Shown: one piece after another, positions 54,347 through 63,092 of the stretch
How positions within the stretch are numbered: position 1 is the stretch's first letter
Layout of the letters: every line of letters starts with the position of its first letter
Source: an uncultured Lachnospiraceae bacterium
Lineage (GTDB): Bacteria; Bacillota; Clostridia; Lachnospirales; Lachnospiraceae
DNA: 64,000 nucleotides
Assembly: GCA_902798585.1 (NCBI GenBank)
Contig: CADBXF010000002.1
Coordinates: forward strand, 55,465-119,464
Direction of reading: 5' to 3'
Program-made: the position numbers and the translations under genes
Notes under the pieces: model-generated
The model's database searches: none
Seen by the model: the letters and a program-made list of their open reading frames with translations, nothing else
What the model was told of the DNA's origin: nothing

Positions 54347-55675
54347 ATGCGAATGTATGACATTATCACGAAGAAAAAGCACGGCGGGGAACTTACGGAC
54401 GAGGAAATTCGATTTGTCGTGCAGGGCTTTACTGCGGGAGAAATCCCTGACTATCAGATGTCCGCGCTCCTTATGGCGATTTGTTTAAAAGGCTTAAACA
54501 GGCGTGAAACAGCCACTTTAACGCTCTCCATGGCGGAGAGCGGAGATATGCTTGACTTATCCGCAATCGAAGGGAAGAAGGCGGATAAGCATTCCACAGG
54601 CGGCGTCGGGGATAAGACAACATTGATCGTCGCGCCGATTGTTGCATCGCTCGGGGTGCCTGTAGCGAAGATGTCCGGGCGCGGACTCGGTCATACCGGC
54701 GGTACCATAGACAAGCTGGAGAGTATTCCGGGATTTCAGACGACCGTTCCGCCGGAGATCTTTATTAAAAATGTCAACGAGATGAAGCTTGCCGTCGCCG
54801 GTCAGAGCGCAAATCTCGCGCCGGCCGATAAGAAAATGTATGCGCTTCGGGATGTGACGGCGACTGTCGACAACATATCGCTGATTGCCGCAAGCATCAT
54901 GAGCAAGAAGCTTGCATCCGGAGCCGATGTCATCGTGCTCGATGTCAAAACAGGCAGTGGCGCTTTTATGAAGACGAAGGAGGATTCCGTTGCGCTTGCG
55001 CAGGCCATGGTTGACATCGGAACGCAATGCGGTCGGAAAGTCTATGCGGTAATCACCGACATGAACCAGGTGCTCGGAACCGCTGTCGGAAACTGGCTTG
55101 AAGTGGAGGAGGCAATTGCCGTGCTTCGCGGCGGCGGGGATGCAGAGCTTCGCGAGGTGAGCATTACACTGGCATCGTTTTTGCTTCTCGGATGCGGAAA
55201 GGCTTCCTCTCTGACGGAGGCAAGGCATCTGGCGCTCGAAGCTGTTGAAAGCGGCGCTGCGTTTGAGAAACTCTGCGAGTTGTGCGAGCGGCAGGGCGGG
55301 GACAGCGATTATATCCGCCATCCGGAGCGCATGCGAAAGGCGGCTGTACGAAGGGATGTCCGGGCTGTCCGGGACGGCTTTGTCGGCGAAATCAATGCCG
55401 AGGAAATCGGAATGTCCGCTTTGGTGCTAGGTGCAGGCCGTGAGAAAAAGGAGGATTCCGTTAATCCGTATGTCGGACTTCTCGTCTTCAAAAAAGTCGG
55501 AGATTATGTGAAAAAGGGCGAAATTATCGGAACGATTCTCGGGGATGACGAATCGAGAACCGATGCTTCCGAGGAACGCTTCCGCGCTGCTTACACATGG
55601 TCCGCGGACCCCGTTTCGCCGGTGACGCCGGTGTACGGCTATGTCGATTGTGACGGCTTTCACCCCGTAAAATAA
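54347..55675 (+). CDS. pdp: Pyrimidine-nucleoside phosphorylase
   Basis: A 442-residue enzyme that cleaves uridine, deoxyuridine or thymidine with phosphate. The phosphate-binding segment KHSTGGVGDKTTL and KMSGRGLGHTGGTIDKLE are diagnostic of the nucleoside phosphorylase II family. The SGAFMKT loop lies in the active site, and the C-terminal domain is typical in length. AAGGAGGG precedes the start. It has its own promoter. It salvages pyrimidines, complementing pyrBI and pyrH in this window. Confidence 0.95.
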   Translation: MRMYDIITKKKHGGELTDEEIRFVVQGFTAGEIPDYQMSALLMAICLKGLNRRETATLTLSMAESGDMLDLSAIEGKKADKHSTGGVGDKTTLIVAPIVASLGVPVAKMSGRGLGHTGGTIDKLESIPGFQTTVPPEIFIKNVNEMKLAVAGQSANLAPADKKMYALRDVTATVDNISLIAASIMSKKLASGADVIVLDVKTGSGAFMKTKEDSVALAQAMVDIGTQCGRKVYAVITDMNQVLGTAVGNWLEVEEAIAVLRGGGDAELREVSITLASFLLLGCGKASSLTEARHLALEAVESGAAFEKLCELCERQGGDSDYIRHPERMRKAAVRRDVRAVRDGFVGEINAEEIGMSALVLGAGREKKEDSVNPYVGLLVFKKVGDYVKKGEIIGTILGDDESRTDASEERFRAAYTWSADPVSPVTPVYGYVDCDGFHPVK

Positions 55676-55699
55676 TAGCAAACCTAAACAGAAAACTGC

Positions 55700-55790
55700 A
55701 AAAACACCGCATTTTCCGCGATTGTCGGGCAAAATCGGAAAACTTATCCGAAAATGTCGTCGATAACACAAGAGATTGTGGTGTTTTTTC
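55700..55790 (+). terminator. Large structured region, candidate terminator after pdp
   Basis: AAAAACACC (55700-55708) pairs with GGTGTTTTT (55780-55788), enclosing about 70 bases that include GCATTTTCCG and related CGGAAAA stretches. The A-left and T-right flanks suggest termination in either direction, but the loop is unusually large. Confidence 0.45.
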
Positions 55791-55810
55791 TCTGTTATCC
55801 CCATATATTG

Positions 55811-55839
55811 TTGACAAATCAACACGCATTGTTTATAAT
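55811..55839 (+). promoter_or_regulatory. Consensus SigA promoter for the scpAB operon
   Basis: A perfect TTGACA (55811-55816), 17-base spacer and perfect TATAAT (55834-55839). It is expected to be strong and to drive the metallophosphoesterase, scpA, scpB and SNF2 genes. Confidence 0.9.
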
Positions 55840-55875
55840 TTATATGATACGGAGAATAGGCAAAGAGGGCGCGTA

Positions 55876-56742
55876 ATGGATGTTTTGTATCTGCTTTTGA
55901 TCCTTTGTATCCTCGCGATTCTCTTCGCGGGATATCAGATTTTCGTTCACAGGGCGTTGGTCACGGAAGAAGTTCGAATCACCGTCCGGTCATCCGACGG
56001 GCAGTCGCTTCCCTGCGATATGGTTGTCCTTTCGGATCTGCACAACCGACAGTTCGGAAAGAACAATGAACGGCTTCTTCGGGCGATTGACGATTGCAGG
56101 CCGTCGGCAGTCTTGATTCCGGGGGATCTGGTGACGAAGACCGACCGCCGAAACGCTGCTGCGGAACAGCTTCTTATGCAGCTGTATGCTCGTGAAATCC
56201 CTGTATATTATGCTCTCGGGAATCATGAGCAATCCATGCGAAGTAAACATTCCGAACAATGGGCATCGTTTCTCAGTGAGATTGACGATGAGAGACTGCA
56301 TCTTTTGGACAATGCTTCCGCAGTTACGAAGGACGGCGTCGGAATAATCGGATGGACCCTGCCGGACGGATGCTACGGAAGGCGAGGACGAAGAATTACG
56401 CCCGATGAAAGCAGCATTCGAAAGGTTGTTGCCGAAACCGCCGATCAGGCGTACAGGATACTTTTGGTTCACACGCCGTACTATTTTTCGATGTATCAAA
56501 GTCTCGGCGCCGATTTGGTGGTTTCCGGGCATCTGCACGGCGGAATCGTGCGGCTTCCGCTCATCGGAGGCGTGATTTCTCCGCAGATGGAGCTGTTTCC
56601 GAAATATGACGCAGGTGTATTTTGCGAAGGCGATACAACAATGGTTGTATCCCGAGGGCTCGGTTCGCATACGATGCCGATTCGTATCGGCAACAGACCG
56701 CAGCTGATTACGATTCGTTTTGTGCAAGAAGGGCAAGAGTGA
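55876..56742 (+). CDS. Membrane-anchored metallophosphoesterase
   Basis: A 288-residue YkuE/YaeI-like phosphoesterase. An N-terminal hydrophobic helix (about 3-22) is followed by metal-site motifs VVLSDLHN, IPGDLV, LGNHE, and a C-terminal VSGHLHGG. These give the two-metal calcineurin-like fold. Substrates in relatives include lipid or wall phosphoesters. It leads the scpAB operon from a consensus promoter. Confidence 0.88.
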   Translation: MDVLYLLLILCILAILFAGYQIFVHRALVTEEVRITVRSSDGQSLPCDMVVLSDLHNRQFGKNNERLLRAIDDCRPSAVLIPGDLVTKTDRRNAAAEQLLMQLYAREIPVYYALGNHEQSMRSKHSEQWASFLSEIDDERLHLLDNASAVTKDGVGIIGWTLPDGCYGRRGRRITPDESSIRKVVAETADQAYRILLVHTPYYFSMYQSLGADLVVSGHLHGGIVRLPLIGGVISPQMELFPKYDAGVFCEGDTTMVVSRGLGSHTMPIRIGNRPQLITIRFVQEGQE

Positions 56743-56757
56743 GAGGTTAGGAGAATT

Positions 56758-57525
56758 ATGGACATTTCCTTTTCGTTGGAATCGTTTGAGGGACCGCTTG
56801 ATCTTCTGATTCATCTGATCGAGAAGAACAAGGTGAATATTTACGATATCCCGATTGCGATGATTACGGACCAGTACATGGAATATGTGGAGCAGATGCA
56901 GAAGCTGCAGATGGACAACATCAGCGAATTCCTTGTGATGGCCGCATATCTTCTCAAAATTAAATCGCAGATGCTTCTTCCGGCGCCTGTTTCGGAAGAG
57001 GAAGAAGATCCTCGCGCAGAGCTTGTCGAGCGCTTGCTTGAATACAAGATGTTCCGCTACGCCTCGATGAATTTAAAGGATCGTCAGGTGGATGCGGCAA
57101 AGCATCTCTACCGCGAAGAATCCCTGCCGGATGAAGTTGCTTCCTTCAAGGAGGAAGTTCGTGCCGAGGATGTTGTCGACGGCGTTCAGCTTGCTGATCT
57201 GAGCCGCATTTTCCGTGACATCATGAAGCGCAAGGAGAACAGCATCGATCCGATTCGCAGCCGCTTCGGAACCATCGAGAAGGAGGAAATCAATTTCTCG
57301 GAGAAAATTCGAAAGATTCAGGAATACGGAATGGAGCATCGTCATTTTTCGTTCCGTACACTGCTTTCCGCCGCCTGCGACCGGATTGAGGTGATTGTAA
57401 CTTTCCTCGGAATTCTCGAACTGATTCACCTCGGATGTATGTTCATCAAACAGAGTAAGCTGTTCGATGACTTTGAGATTGATTACGTTGCCAATCGCGT
57501 TGTCGAGATTGAGCAATTCGCGTAG
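56758..57525 (+). CDS. scpA: Segregation and condensation protein A
   Basis: A 255-residue kleisin of the SMC-ScpAB condensin. The N-terminal segment FEGPLDLLIHLIEKNKVNIY and IPIAMITDQYMEY are diagnostic, and the helical middle and C-terminal winged-helix follow. The start at 56758 follows AGGAG. It is followed 13 bases later by scpB, as in most Firmicutes. Confidence 0.96.
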   Translation: MDISFSLESFEGPLDLLIHLIEKNKVNIYDIPIAMITDQYMEYVEQMQKLQMDNISEFLVMAAYLLKIKSQMLLPAPVSEEEEDPRAELVERLLEYKMFRYASMNLKDRQVDAAKHLYREESLPDEVASFKEEVRAEDVVDGVQLADLSRIFRDIMKRKENSIDPIRSRFGTIEKEEINFSEKIRKIQEYGMEHRHFSFRTLLSAACDRIEVIVTFLGILELIHLGCMFIKQSKLFDDFEIDYVANRVVEIEQFA

Positions 57526-57538
57526 ATAGGGGAGAACC

Positions 57539-58105
57539 GTGGAAGAGAACAGACTGAAAGCAGCCGTTGAGGGCATTCTTTTTACGATGGGCGACGCTGT
57601 TGAGTGCGATGCGCTTGCGCAGGCGCTGGAGGCAACCCCGGAAGAGATTGATGGTGTTGTCGATGCATTGATTGCGGAATACAATGAGGATGAGAAGCAC
57701 GGCATCATGATTACCCGCGTCGGTACCAAGTACCAGATGTGCACAAAGGCGTCCTGCTATGAGGATTTGATTCGCCTGTGCCATGTTCCGAAAAAGCATG
57801 TGCTGACAGATGTTATGCTTGAGACGCTGGCGATAGTTGCATACAAGCAGCCGGTTACAAGAACCGATATCGAAGCGATTCGCGGAGTCAACAGTGATTT
57901 CACAATCAACAAACTTCTGGAATATCATTTGATTTGCGAGCTTGGGCGTCTGGAAGCGCCGGGCCGCCCGATTTTGTTCGGAACGACCGACGATTTTCTG
58001 CGCAGTTTCGGAGTGACATCCCTCGACGAGCTTCCGTACATCAGTACGGAAATGGTTGAGGAGTTTAAGCAGGAAGCGGAAGAGGAAGCGAAAATTGGAG
58101 TTTAG
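57539..58105 (+). CDS. scpB: Segregation and condensation protein B
   Basis: A 188-residue partner of ScpA with two winged helices. GTG start at 57539 after GGGGAG. The opening EGILFTMGDAVECDALA, IVAYKQPVTRTDIEAIRGV and GRPILFGTTDDFLRSFG are family hallmarks. Its 3' end overlaps the SNF2 gene start by eleven bases. Confidence 0.95.
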   Translation: MEENRLKAAVEGILFTMGDAVECDALAQALEATPEEIDGVVDALIAEYNEDEKHGIMITRVGTKYQMCTKASCYEDLIRLCHVPKKHVLTDVMLETLAIVAYKQPVTRTDIEAIRGVNSDFTINKLLEYHLICELGRLEAPGRPILFGTTDDFLRSFGVTSLDELPYISTEMVEEFKQEAEEEAKIGV

Positions 58106-61100
58106 GAATTTCTTAAACAAAACATTTATCAAGAGCTATGCGCAAAATGACGAAGTCTATGCGGATGGCTTTTCGTATTACAAGAACGGTCGCGTGACGC
58201 ACGCGGTCGCCTCCAAGGATAAGACGGTCTTTCAGTTCACCGTAAAGGGCAATTATAACTATAAAGTCACCGTGCGCCTCGGGGAGGCGCTGTCCTGCAG
58301 CTGCACCTGCGCGAATCTTTCCAAAAACGGCGGAATCTGCAAGCATATCATTGCATCCCTTTTGTTTTTGAGCCAGTTTGAGCGCACTACGAAGCCGAAT
58401 GCGGAGCTCACCGCTGAGGAGCAGAGAAACAACCAGATTCTTGACTATTACGGGGAACTCGAATCCGGCGTTGCGCCCGGCGAGACAGCGCATCTGGAAC
58501 CGACATTTTATTACCACGGCATTTTGCGCGCGCAAAACGATGTGATTACGATGCGCATTGCTGCGGGCGTAGGACGCTGCTATAAAGTGCAGTCCGTGAA
58601 AAAAATGCTCGAGGCCGTAAGAAACGGGCAGAATTTTACGCTCGGCAAGAATTTTACATACCGCAGGGACATCTGTGAATTCGACGATTCCTCCGAGCGC
58701 GTGATTGAATATCTCTGTGAGGTCAACGATCTGGAGGAGCGCTTCGGTATCGCAGGCGAGCGTTCGGTGTTCCAGAAGAATGAAATTTTGCTTACCAAAG
58801 GCATGTTTTTGGAAGTATTGCGTCGCTTGGGAAGCGATTCCTTTACGATGGTTTTCAACAACCGTCTTATGGAAAATGTGACCTTCTCCGACACCAATCC
58901 TTACATTTCCTACGATATCGATGCAGACGAGGACTATGTATCGGTGGGGTATTCCGATAATTCCCGCGTCTTCCCGCTGGCAGCAGACGGAAGTCTTTTG
59001 CTGTATGATCTTGTTTTGTATCATCCCTCGGCTTCGTTTACCAGAAACTATCTTCCGATTTACAACTCCTTATCGCGCGACGGCAAACCGCTGATGTTCC
59101 GCGGGGAGTATGCAAAACGCTTCCTGACCGAGGTTTTGCCGAAGCTGAGCAATACCATGAACATGGAGATTCCGGCAGCGCTTCGTGAGAGATATCTGAC
59201 ATTCCCGCTGTCGGCTTCGCTGTGCCTCGATTATGTGAATTACGATATTCGTGCCGAGCTTTATTACACCTACGGGGAATACAAATTCAACAGTTTTTCC
59301 GAGCCAGATATCCGCAATTATATTCTTGTCCGTGATAAGGACGGAGAGCTTGCCATCCGCAATAAACTTCGTGCGCTTGGGTTTGAGGTTCACAACGGTT
59401 ATTACCTTCTCCGTGATGTGGAGAAGATTTTTGACTTCATATCGGGAGAACGGGACGGGCTGGATGACATCTGCACGCTGTTGTACTCGGATTCGTTCCG
59501 TTCGCTTCGCATCAATAAGGGAGAGCATGTCACATACGGCGTTCATATGAAATCCGATGAGGATTATCTGACGCTCGATGTCGCTTATGATGATGTTCCG
59601 AAGAAGGAACTTGCCGAAATCTTCCGGTCCATCAAACTGAAGAAGAAATATTACCGCATGAAGGACGGTAATTTCCTCCTGCTCGATTCCGCTGCGATGC
59701 AGCAGTCGATGCAGTTTATACGCTCGCTCACCGGTTCTTCGCAGACAATTCGTGAGGACGGTGTGATTATTGAGCGTGCGCAGGCAAATTACCTCGCGCA
59801 GATGCTCGAGCAGATGGGCTCCGAGTACCGCATCGACGATGCGATTTACGAGTTGCTGGAGCAGCTGAATCATCCGAAGCTTCGCGAATGTCCGCCGGAG
59901 ATTCAGGCGGATGTACGCAGCTATCAGATGGTCGGCTTTTCGTGGATGTGCAACCTCGCGGAGCACAACATGGGCGGTATTCTTGCCGATGACATGGGTC
60001 TCGGTAAAACGCTCCAGGCGATTATGTACCTGGCGACCCTTCCGAAGAACAGTCGTCGTATGGTTGTTTGCCCGACTTCACTTATGTACAACTGGAAGGA
60101 CGAGTTTGAAAATTTTGCGCCTTCCCTCACCTGCGACATCGTGTGCGGAACGCCTGACGAGCGACGCAAAATCGTATCGGAGAGCACAGCCGACGTGCTG
60201 ATTACATCGTATCCTTTGATTCGACGCGACCTCGCCTGCTACAAGGACATGGAATTTTCCGCCGTCATCATCGACGAGGCGCAAAATATCAAAAACAGCG
60301 CTTCGATGAATGCGCAAAGCGTGAAAAATCTGAACACAAAGACAAGATTTGCTTTGACCGGTACACCGATTGAAAACTCCCTCTCGGAGATCTGGTCGAT
60401 TTTCGATTTCGTGATGCCGGGGTATCTGTTCTCGCATTCGAAGTTCGTGAATGAATATGAGAAGCCGATTATGAATCAGGATTCCGCTATGCTTTCGCAG
60501 TTGAATCTTCGCATTCAGCCGTATATCATGCGGCGTATGAAGCAGGATGTTCTGTCCGAGCTTCCGGAGAAGACCGAGGAGAAGATTCTCGTGGATCTCT
60601 CCGAACGGCAGAAGAAGCTTTATGCGGCGTATCTTGAGCATTACAAGGGTGAATTTCACTTTGATGACGAGGAAGAGAGCGCTGTTCCGGAAAATCGGAT
60701 TCGCATCCTGAGCGCGCTCATGAGACTTCGCCAGATTTGCTGTCATCCCTCGACATTTATGGACAACTACGACGGTGACAGCGCAAAAATGGATGTCCTG
60801 CTTGATCTGATTGAACAGGCGACCGCTGCAGGGCATCGAACACTTGTGTTCTCACAATTTACCTCGATGCTCGAGTTGATTGAAAAGCAATTGCAGGATC
60901 GCGAAATCGGCTACTTTTGCATTCGGGGCGATACGAAGGTTGCGGATCGCAATAAATATGTGAAGCAATTTAACGACGGAACGCATGCCGTGTTCCTAAT
61001 TTCCTTAAAGGCCGGCGGTACGGGTCTGAATCTCATCGGTGCGGATACGGTAATCCATGTGGATCCCTGGTGGAATCCCGCAGTGGAGGACCAGGCGACA

Positions 61101-61289
61101 GACCGTTGCTACCGCATCGGGCAGACGCGCAATGTTCATGTGATTAAGCTCCTCTCGAAGGGAACGATTGAGGAGAAGATTTACCGTCTGCAGCAGAAGA
61201 AACAAAAACTCGCCGAAGCAATCATCGAGAAGCAGGAGGATTTGATCGGCAAGTTGACGAGACAGGAGCTTATCGAGATATTCTCATAA
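58095..61289 (+). CDS. SWIM-domain SNF2-family helicase
   Basis: A 1064-residue DNA-dependent ATPase. The TTG start at 58095 lies within scpB, about eight bases after an AGGAAG site; no later start before the SWIM domain is apparent. The zinc SWIM motif CSCTCANLSKNGGICKHI lies at about 74-91. A bacterial SNF2-associated middle region is followed by the helicase core. Motif I, DDMGLGKT, is near 632; DEAQ is near 726; the C-terminal lobe contains SLKAGGTGLNL and DPWWNPAVEDQATDR. RapA-like or chromatin-remodeller-like translocation on DNA is likely, but the bacterial role is poorly defined. Coupling to scpAB hints at chromosome work. Confidence 0.9.
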   Translation: MEFRNFLNKTFIKSYAQNDEVYADGFSYYKNGRVTHAVASKDKTVFQFTVKGNYNYKVTVRLGEALSCSCTCANLSKNGGICKHIIASLLFLSQFERTTKPNAELTAEEQRNNQILDYYGELESGVAPGETAHLEPTFYYHGILRAQNDVITMRIAAGVGRCYKVQSVKKMLEAVRNGQNFTLGKNFTYRRDICEFDDSSERVIEYLCEVNDLEERFGIAGERSVFQKNEILLTKGMFLEVLRRLGSDSFTMVFNNRLMENVTFSDTNPYISYDIDADEDYVSVGYSDNSRVFPLAADGSLLLYDLVLYHPSASFTRNYLPIYNSLSRDGKPLMFRGEYAKRFLTEVLPKLSNTMNMEIPAALRERYLTFPLSASLCLDYVNYDIRAELYYTYGEYKFNSFSEPDIRNYILVRDKDGELAIRNKLRALGFEVHNGYYLLRDVEKIFDFISGERDGLDDICTLLYSDSFRSLRINKGEHVTYGVHMKSDEDYLTLDVAYDDVPKKELAEIFRSIKLKKKYYRMKDGNFLLLDSAAMQQSMQFIRSLTGSSQTIREDGVIIERAQANYLAQMLEQMGSEYRIDDAIYELLEQLNHPKLRECPPEIQADVRSYQMVGFSWMCNLAEHNMGGILADDMGLGKTLQAIMYLATLPKNSRRMVVCPTSLMYNWKDEFENFAPSLTCDIVCGTPDERRKIVSESTADVLITSYPLIRRDLACYKDMEFSAVIIDEAQNIKNSASMNAQSVKNLNTKTRFALTGTPIENSLSEIWSIFDFVMPGYLFSHSKFVNEYEKPIMNQDSAMLSQLNLRIQPYIMRRMKQDVLSELPEKTEEKILVDLSERQKKLYAAYLEHYKGEFHFDDEEESAVPENRIRILSALMRLRQICCHPSTFMDNYDGDSAKMDVLLDLIEQATAAGHRTLVFSQFTSMLELIEKQLQDREIGYFCIRGDTKVADRNKYVKQFNDGTHAVFLISLKAGGTGLNLIGADTVIHVDPWWNPAVEDQATDRCYRIGQTRNVHVIKLLSKGTIEEKIYRLQQKKQKLAEAIIEKQEDLIGKLTRQELIEIFS

Positions 61290-61324
61290 GCTGTATGGGA
61301 GAAGAGAAAAAAGCGGAACCTACC

Positions 61325-61352
61325 GAAGTTGTCAAGTAATCTTGACAACTTC
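61325..61352. repeat. Perfect 12-bp inverted repeat with 4-base loop
   Basis: GAAGTTGTCAAG, TAAT, CTTGACAACTTC. No T-run follows; GGGGGGG comes shortly after instead. It may be a terminator-like RNA hairpin or a DNA operator for the following gene. A TTGACA is embedded in the right arm, but no matching -10 box sits at proper distance. Confidence 0.55.
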
Positions 61353-61385
61353 TGCGTATAGGGGGGGAGAGCGGAAAGGAATGTT

Positions 61386-63092
61386 ATGGTCGGATGTCCG
61401 GGGTGCGGAAGCAAATTAGTGTTCGATATCGCATCACAGAGAATGAAATGCGTTCATTGTGATGCAAAATACGATGTGAGCAGCGTCACTGCACGGAAGA
61501 AGGCGGCGGAGGAATCGGTAATGACCGCTGAGGAAACCGGTCAGAAAATACCGGAGCCGCAGACGCTTGAAGAATATGAGATGATGGATGTCACCGTGTA
61601 CACCTGTACACAGTGCGGCGCACAGATCAGCGCCGACGATGACGAGGTTATGTCGCTGTGCCTTTACTGCGGGTCGGAATTTCCTCTCACAAAGCGCTTG
61701 AACCGTGTGCGTGTACCGAAGAAAATCCTCCCGTTTAAGATCACGGAGGAGGATTGCGCTGCGCTTTACAAGGCGAACATCAACCGGCAGATTTATGCGC
61801 CTTCGAAGCTTCGCAACCTCGGAAAACATGACCGATTCCGCGGTGTTTATATGCCGTTCTGGATTTATGACATCAAGCGGGAGGGAGGATTCAGCTTTCC
61901 TGCGCGGGATGTCGTTACTATCGGAAATCAGCAGATTACGACAACCTATGAAATCAGCGGAGCCATAAAGAGCCGGTATGACGGCATCGTACATGACGCT
62001 TCCGACCAGTTCGAGGATGCTATCAGCGAGTCCATCTGTCCTTATGATATGCGCAAGGCAACCGAATTTGATTCCTGCTATATGAACGGCTTTTACGCGC
62101 TTGCAGCAGACAGCAACGAAGCCGCATACCGGGGCAGAGCCGTTGCCGCGGAAAATGAACTGATTTGTAAGGCTGCTGCGGAAAAGCTTCCGAATATCGG
62201 CATTCTTCGGGAGGGAATTATCGGCAATCTCGCACAATCCTCTGCCTCGGAATTCGATGATTCCTGGATTTCCGCGCCGCCGGAGGAGAAGGATCCGATT
62301 CCCGAGGAGTTCGACTACGGAAACCGGAAGAAAAGCAGTACGGCCGAGGTATCGAGCAGCCTGGCAATGCTGCCGGTATGGTTCTTCTCCTACAAATGGG
62401 GCAATCGGGTGTCTTATGCAACCGTCAACGGAGAGAGCGGACGCATTTTCGCGGAATTTCCCGCCTCGCCGCTTCGCTTTTTAGCCTTGTCCCTTCTGAC
62501 TGCGGTTCCCGTATATTTACTGCTTTCCGCATTTTTTGTCGCGACGCCTCCGTTCCTTTTGTTTCTCGGTCTTGTCGGCGCTGTCGTTGTTTCCGGCCTT
62601 TACCGAAGGGAGGTAGGCATCGTATATTCCAAACGCTTCCGCCTGCGACGGGACGCGGAAGGAACCGTAAAACCGAAGGACAAAACGCACAGGGTTCTCA
62701 ACTTTATTATGACGGCACTTCCTTTTGTCGCAGTATTTTTCGAATTGTTCATCGATTTCTTTTTCACATTTCCGATGAGACTTGTTTACCTCGGATTATC
62801 GGCGGGAGCGTGTATCCTGTTTCTTGTCCGCTTTATCAGGATGCATTCGGAATACAGCGCGCTCAGGGGAATCTGGCTTGATTTGACAAACGGACTGTTC
62901 TTCCTCATTTCCGCTGCGGTCCTTGCGGTATTTATCATGAATCCGGCGAATGATTATATGTATTATATGCTGGCTCTATCGGTAGTTTCCGCAGTTATCC
63001 TTTCGTTAATCAGCCTGATTCGGGGGTATAATATCGTTGCCTCCAATCGGCCGAAACAATTGAGGAAGGGAGGAAAACGATATGAAGCGTAA
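61386..63092 (+). CDS. TFIIB-type zinc-ribbon membrane protein
   Basis: A 568-residue protein. An N-terminal zinc ribbon (C4-x2-C7 and C22-x2-C25) is followed by a second four-cysteine ribbon within about 73-105. A soluble beta-rich domain runs to about 340, and several hydrophobic helices lie between about 360 and 555. This layout matches proteins annotated as TFIIB-type zinc-ribbon-containing in Clostridia, which are often encoded beside TPM-domain proteins. The function is unknown; a membrane-stress or envelope quality role is possible. It overlaps the next gene by 11 bases. Confidence 0.7.
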   Translation: MVGCPGCGSKLVFDIASQRMKCVHCDAKYDVSSVTARKKAAEESVMTAEETGQKIPEPQTLEEYEMMDVTVYTCTQCGAQISADDDEVMSLCLYCGSEFPLTKRLNRVRVPKKILPFKITEEDCAALYKANINRQIYAPSKLRNLGKHDRFRGVYMPFWIYDIKREGGFSFPARDVVTIGNQQITTTYEISGAIKSRYDGIVHDASDQFEDAISESICPYDMRKATEFDSCYMNGFYALAADSNEAAYRGRAVAAENELICKAAAEKLPNIGILREGIIGNLAQSSASEFDDSWISAPPEEKDPIPEEFDYGNRKKSSTAEVSSSLAMLPVWFFSYKWGNRVSYATVNGESGRIFAEFPASPLRFLALSLLTAVPVYLLLSAFFVATPPFLLFLGLVGAVVVSGLYRREVGIVYSKRFRLRRDAEGTVKPKDKTHRVLNFIMTALPFVAVFFELFIDFFFTFPMRLVYLGLSAGACILFLVRFIRMHSEYSALRGIWLDLTNGLFFLISAAVLAVFIMNPANDYMYYMLALSVVSAVILSLISLIRGYNIVASNRPKQLRKGGKRYEA

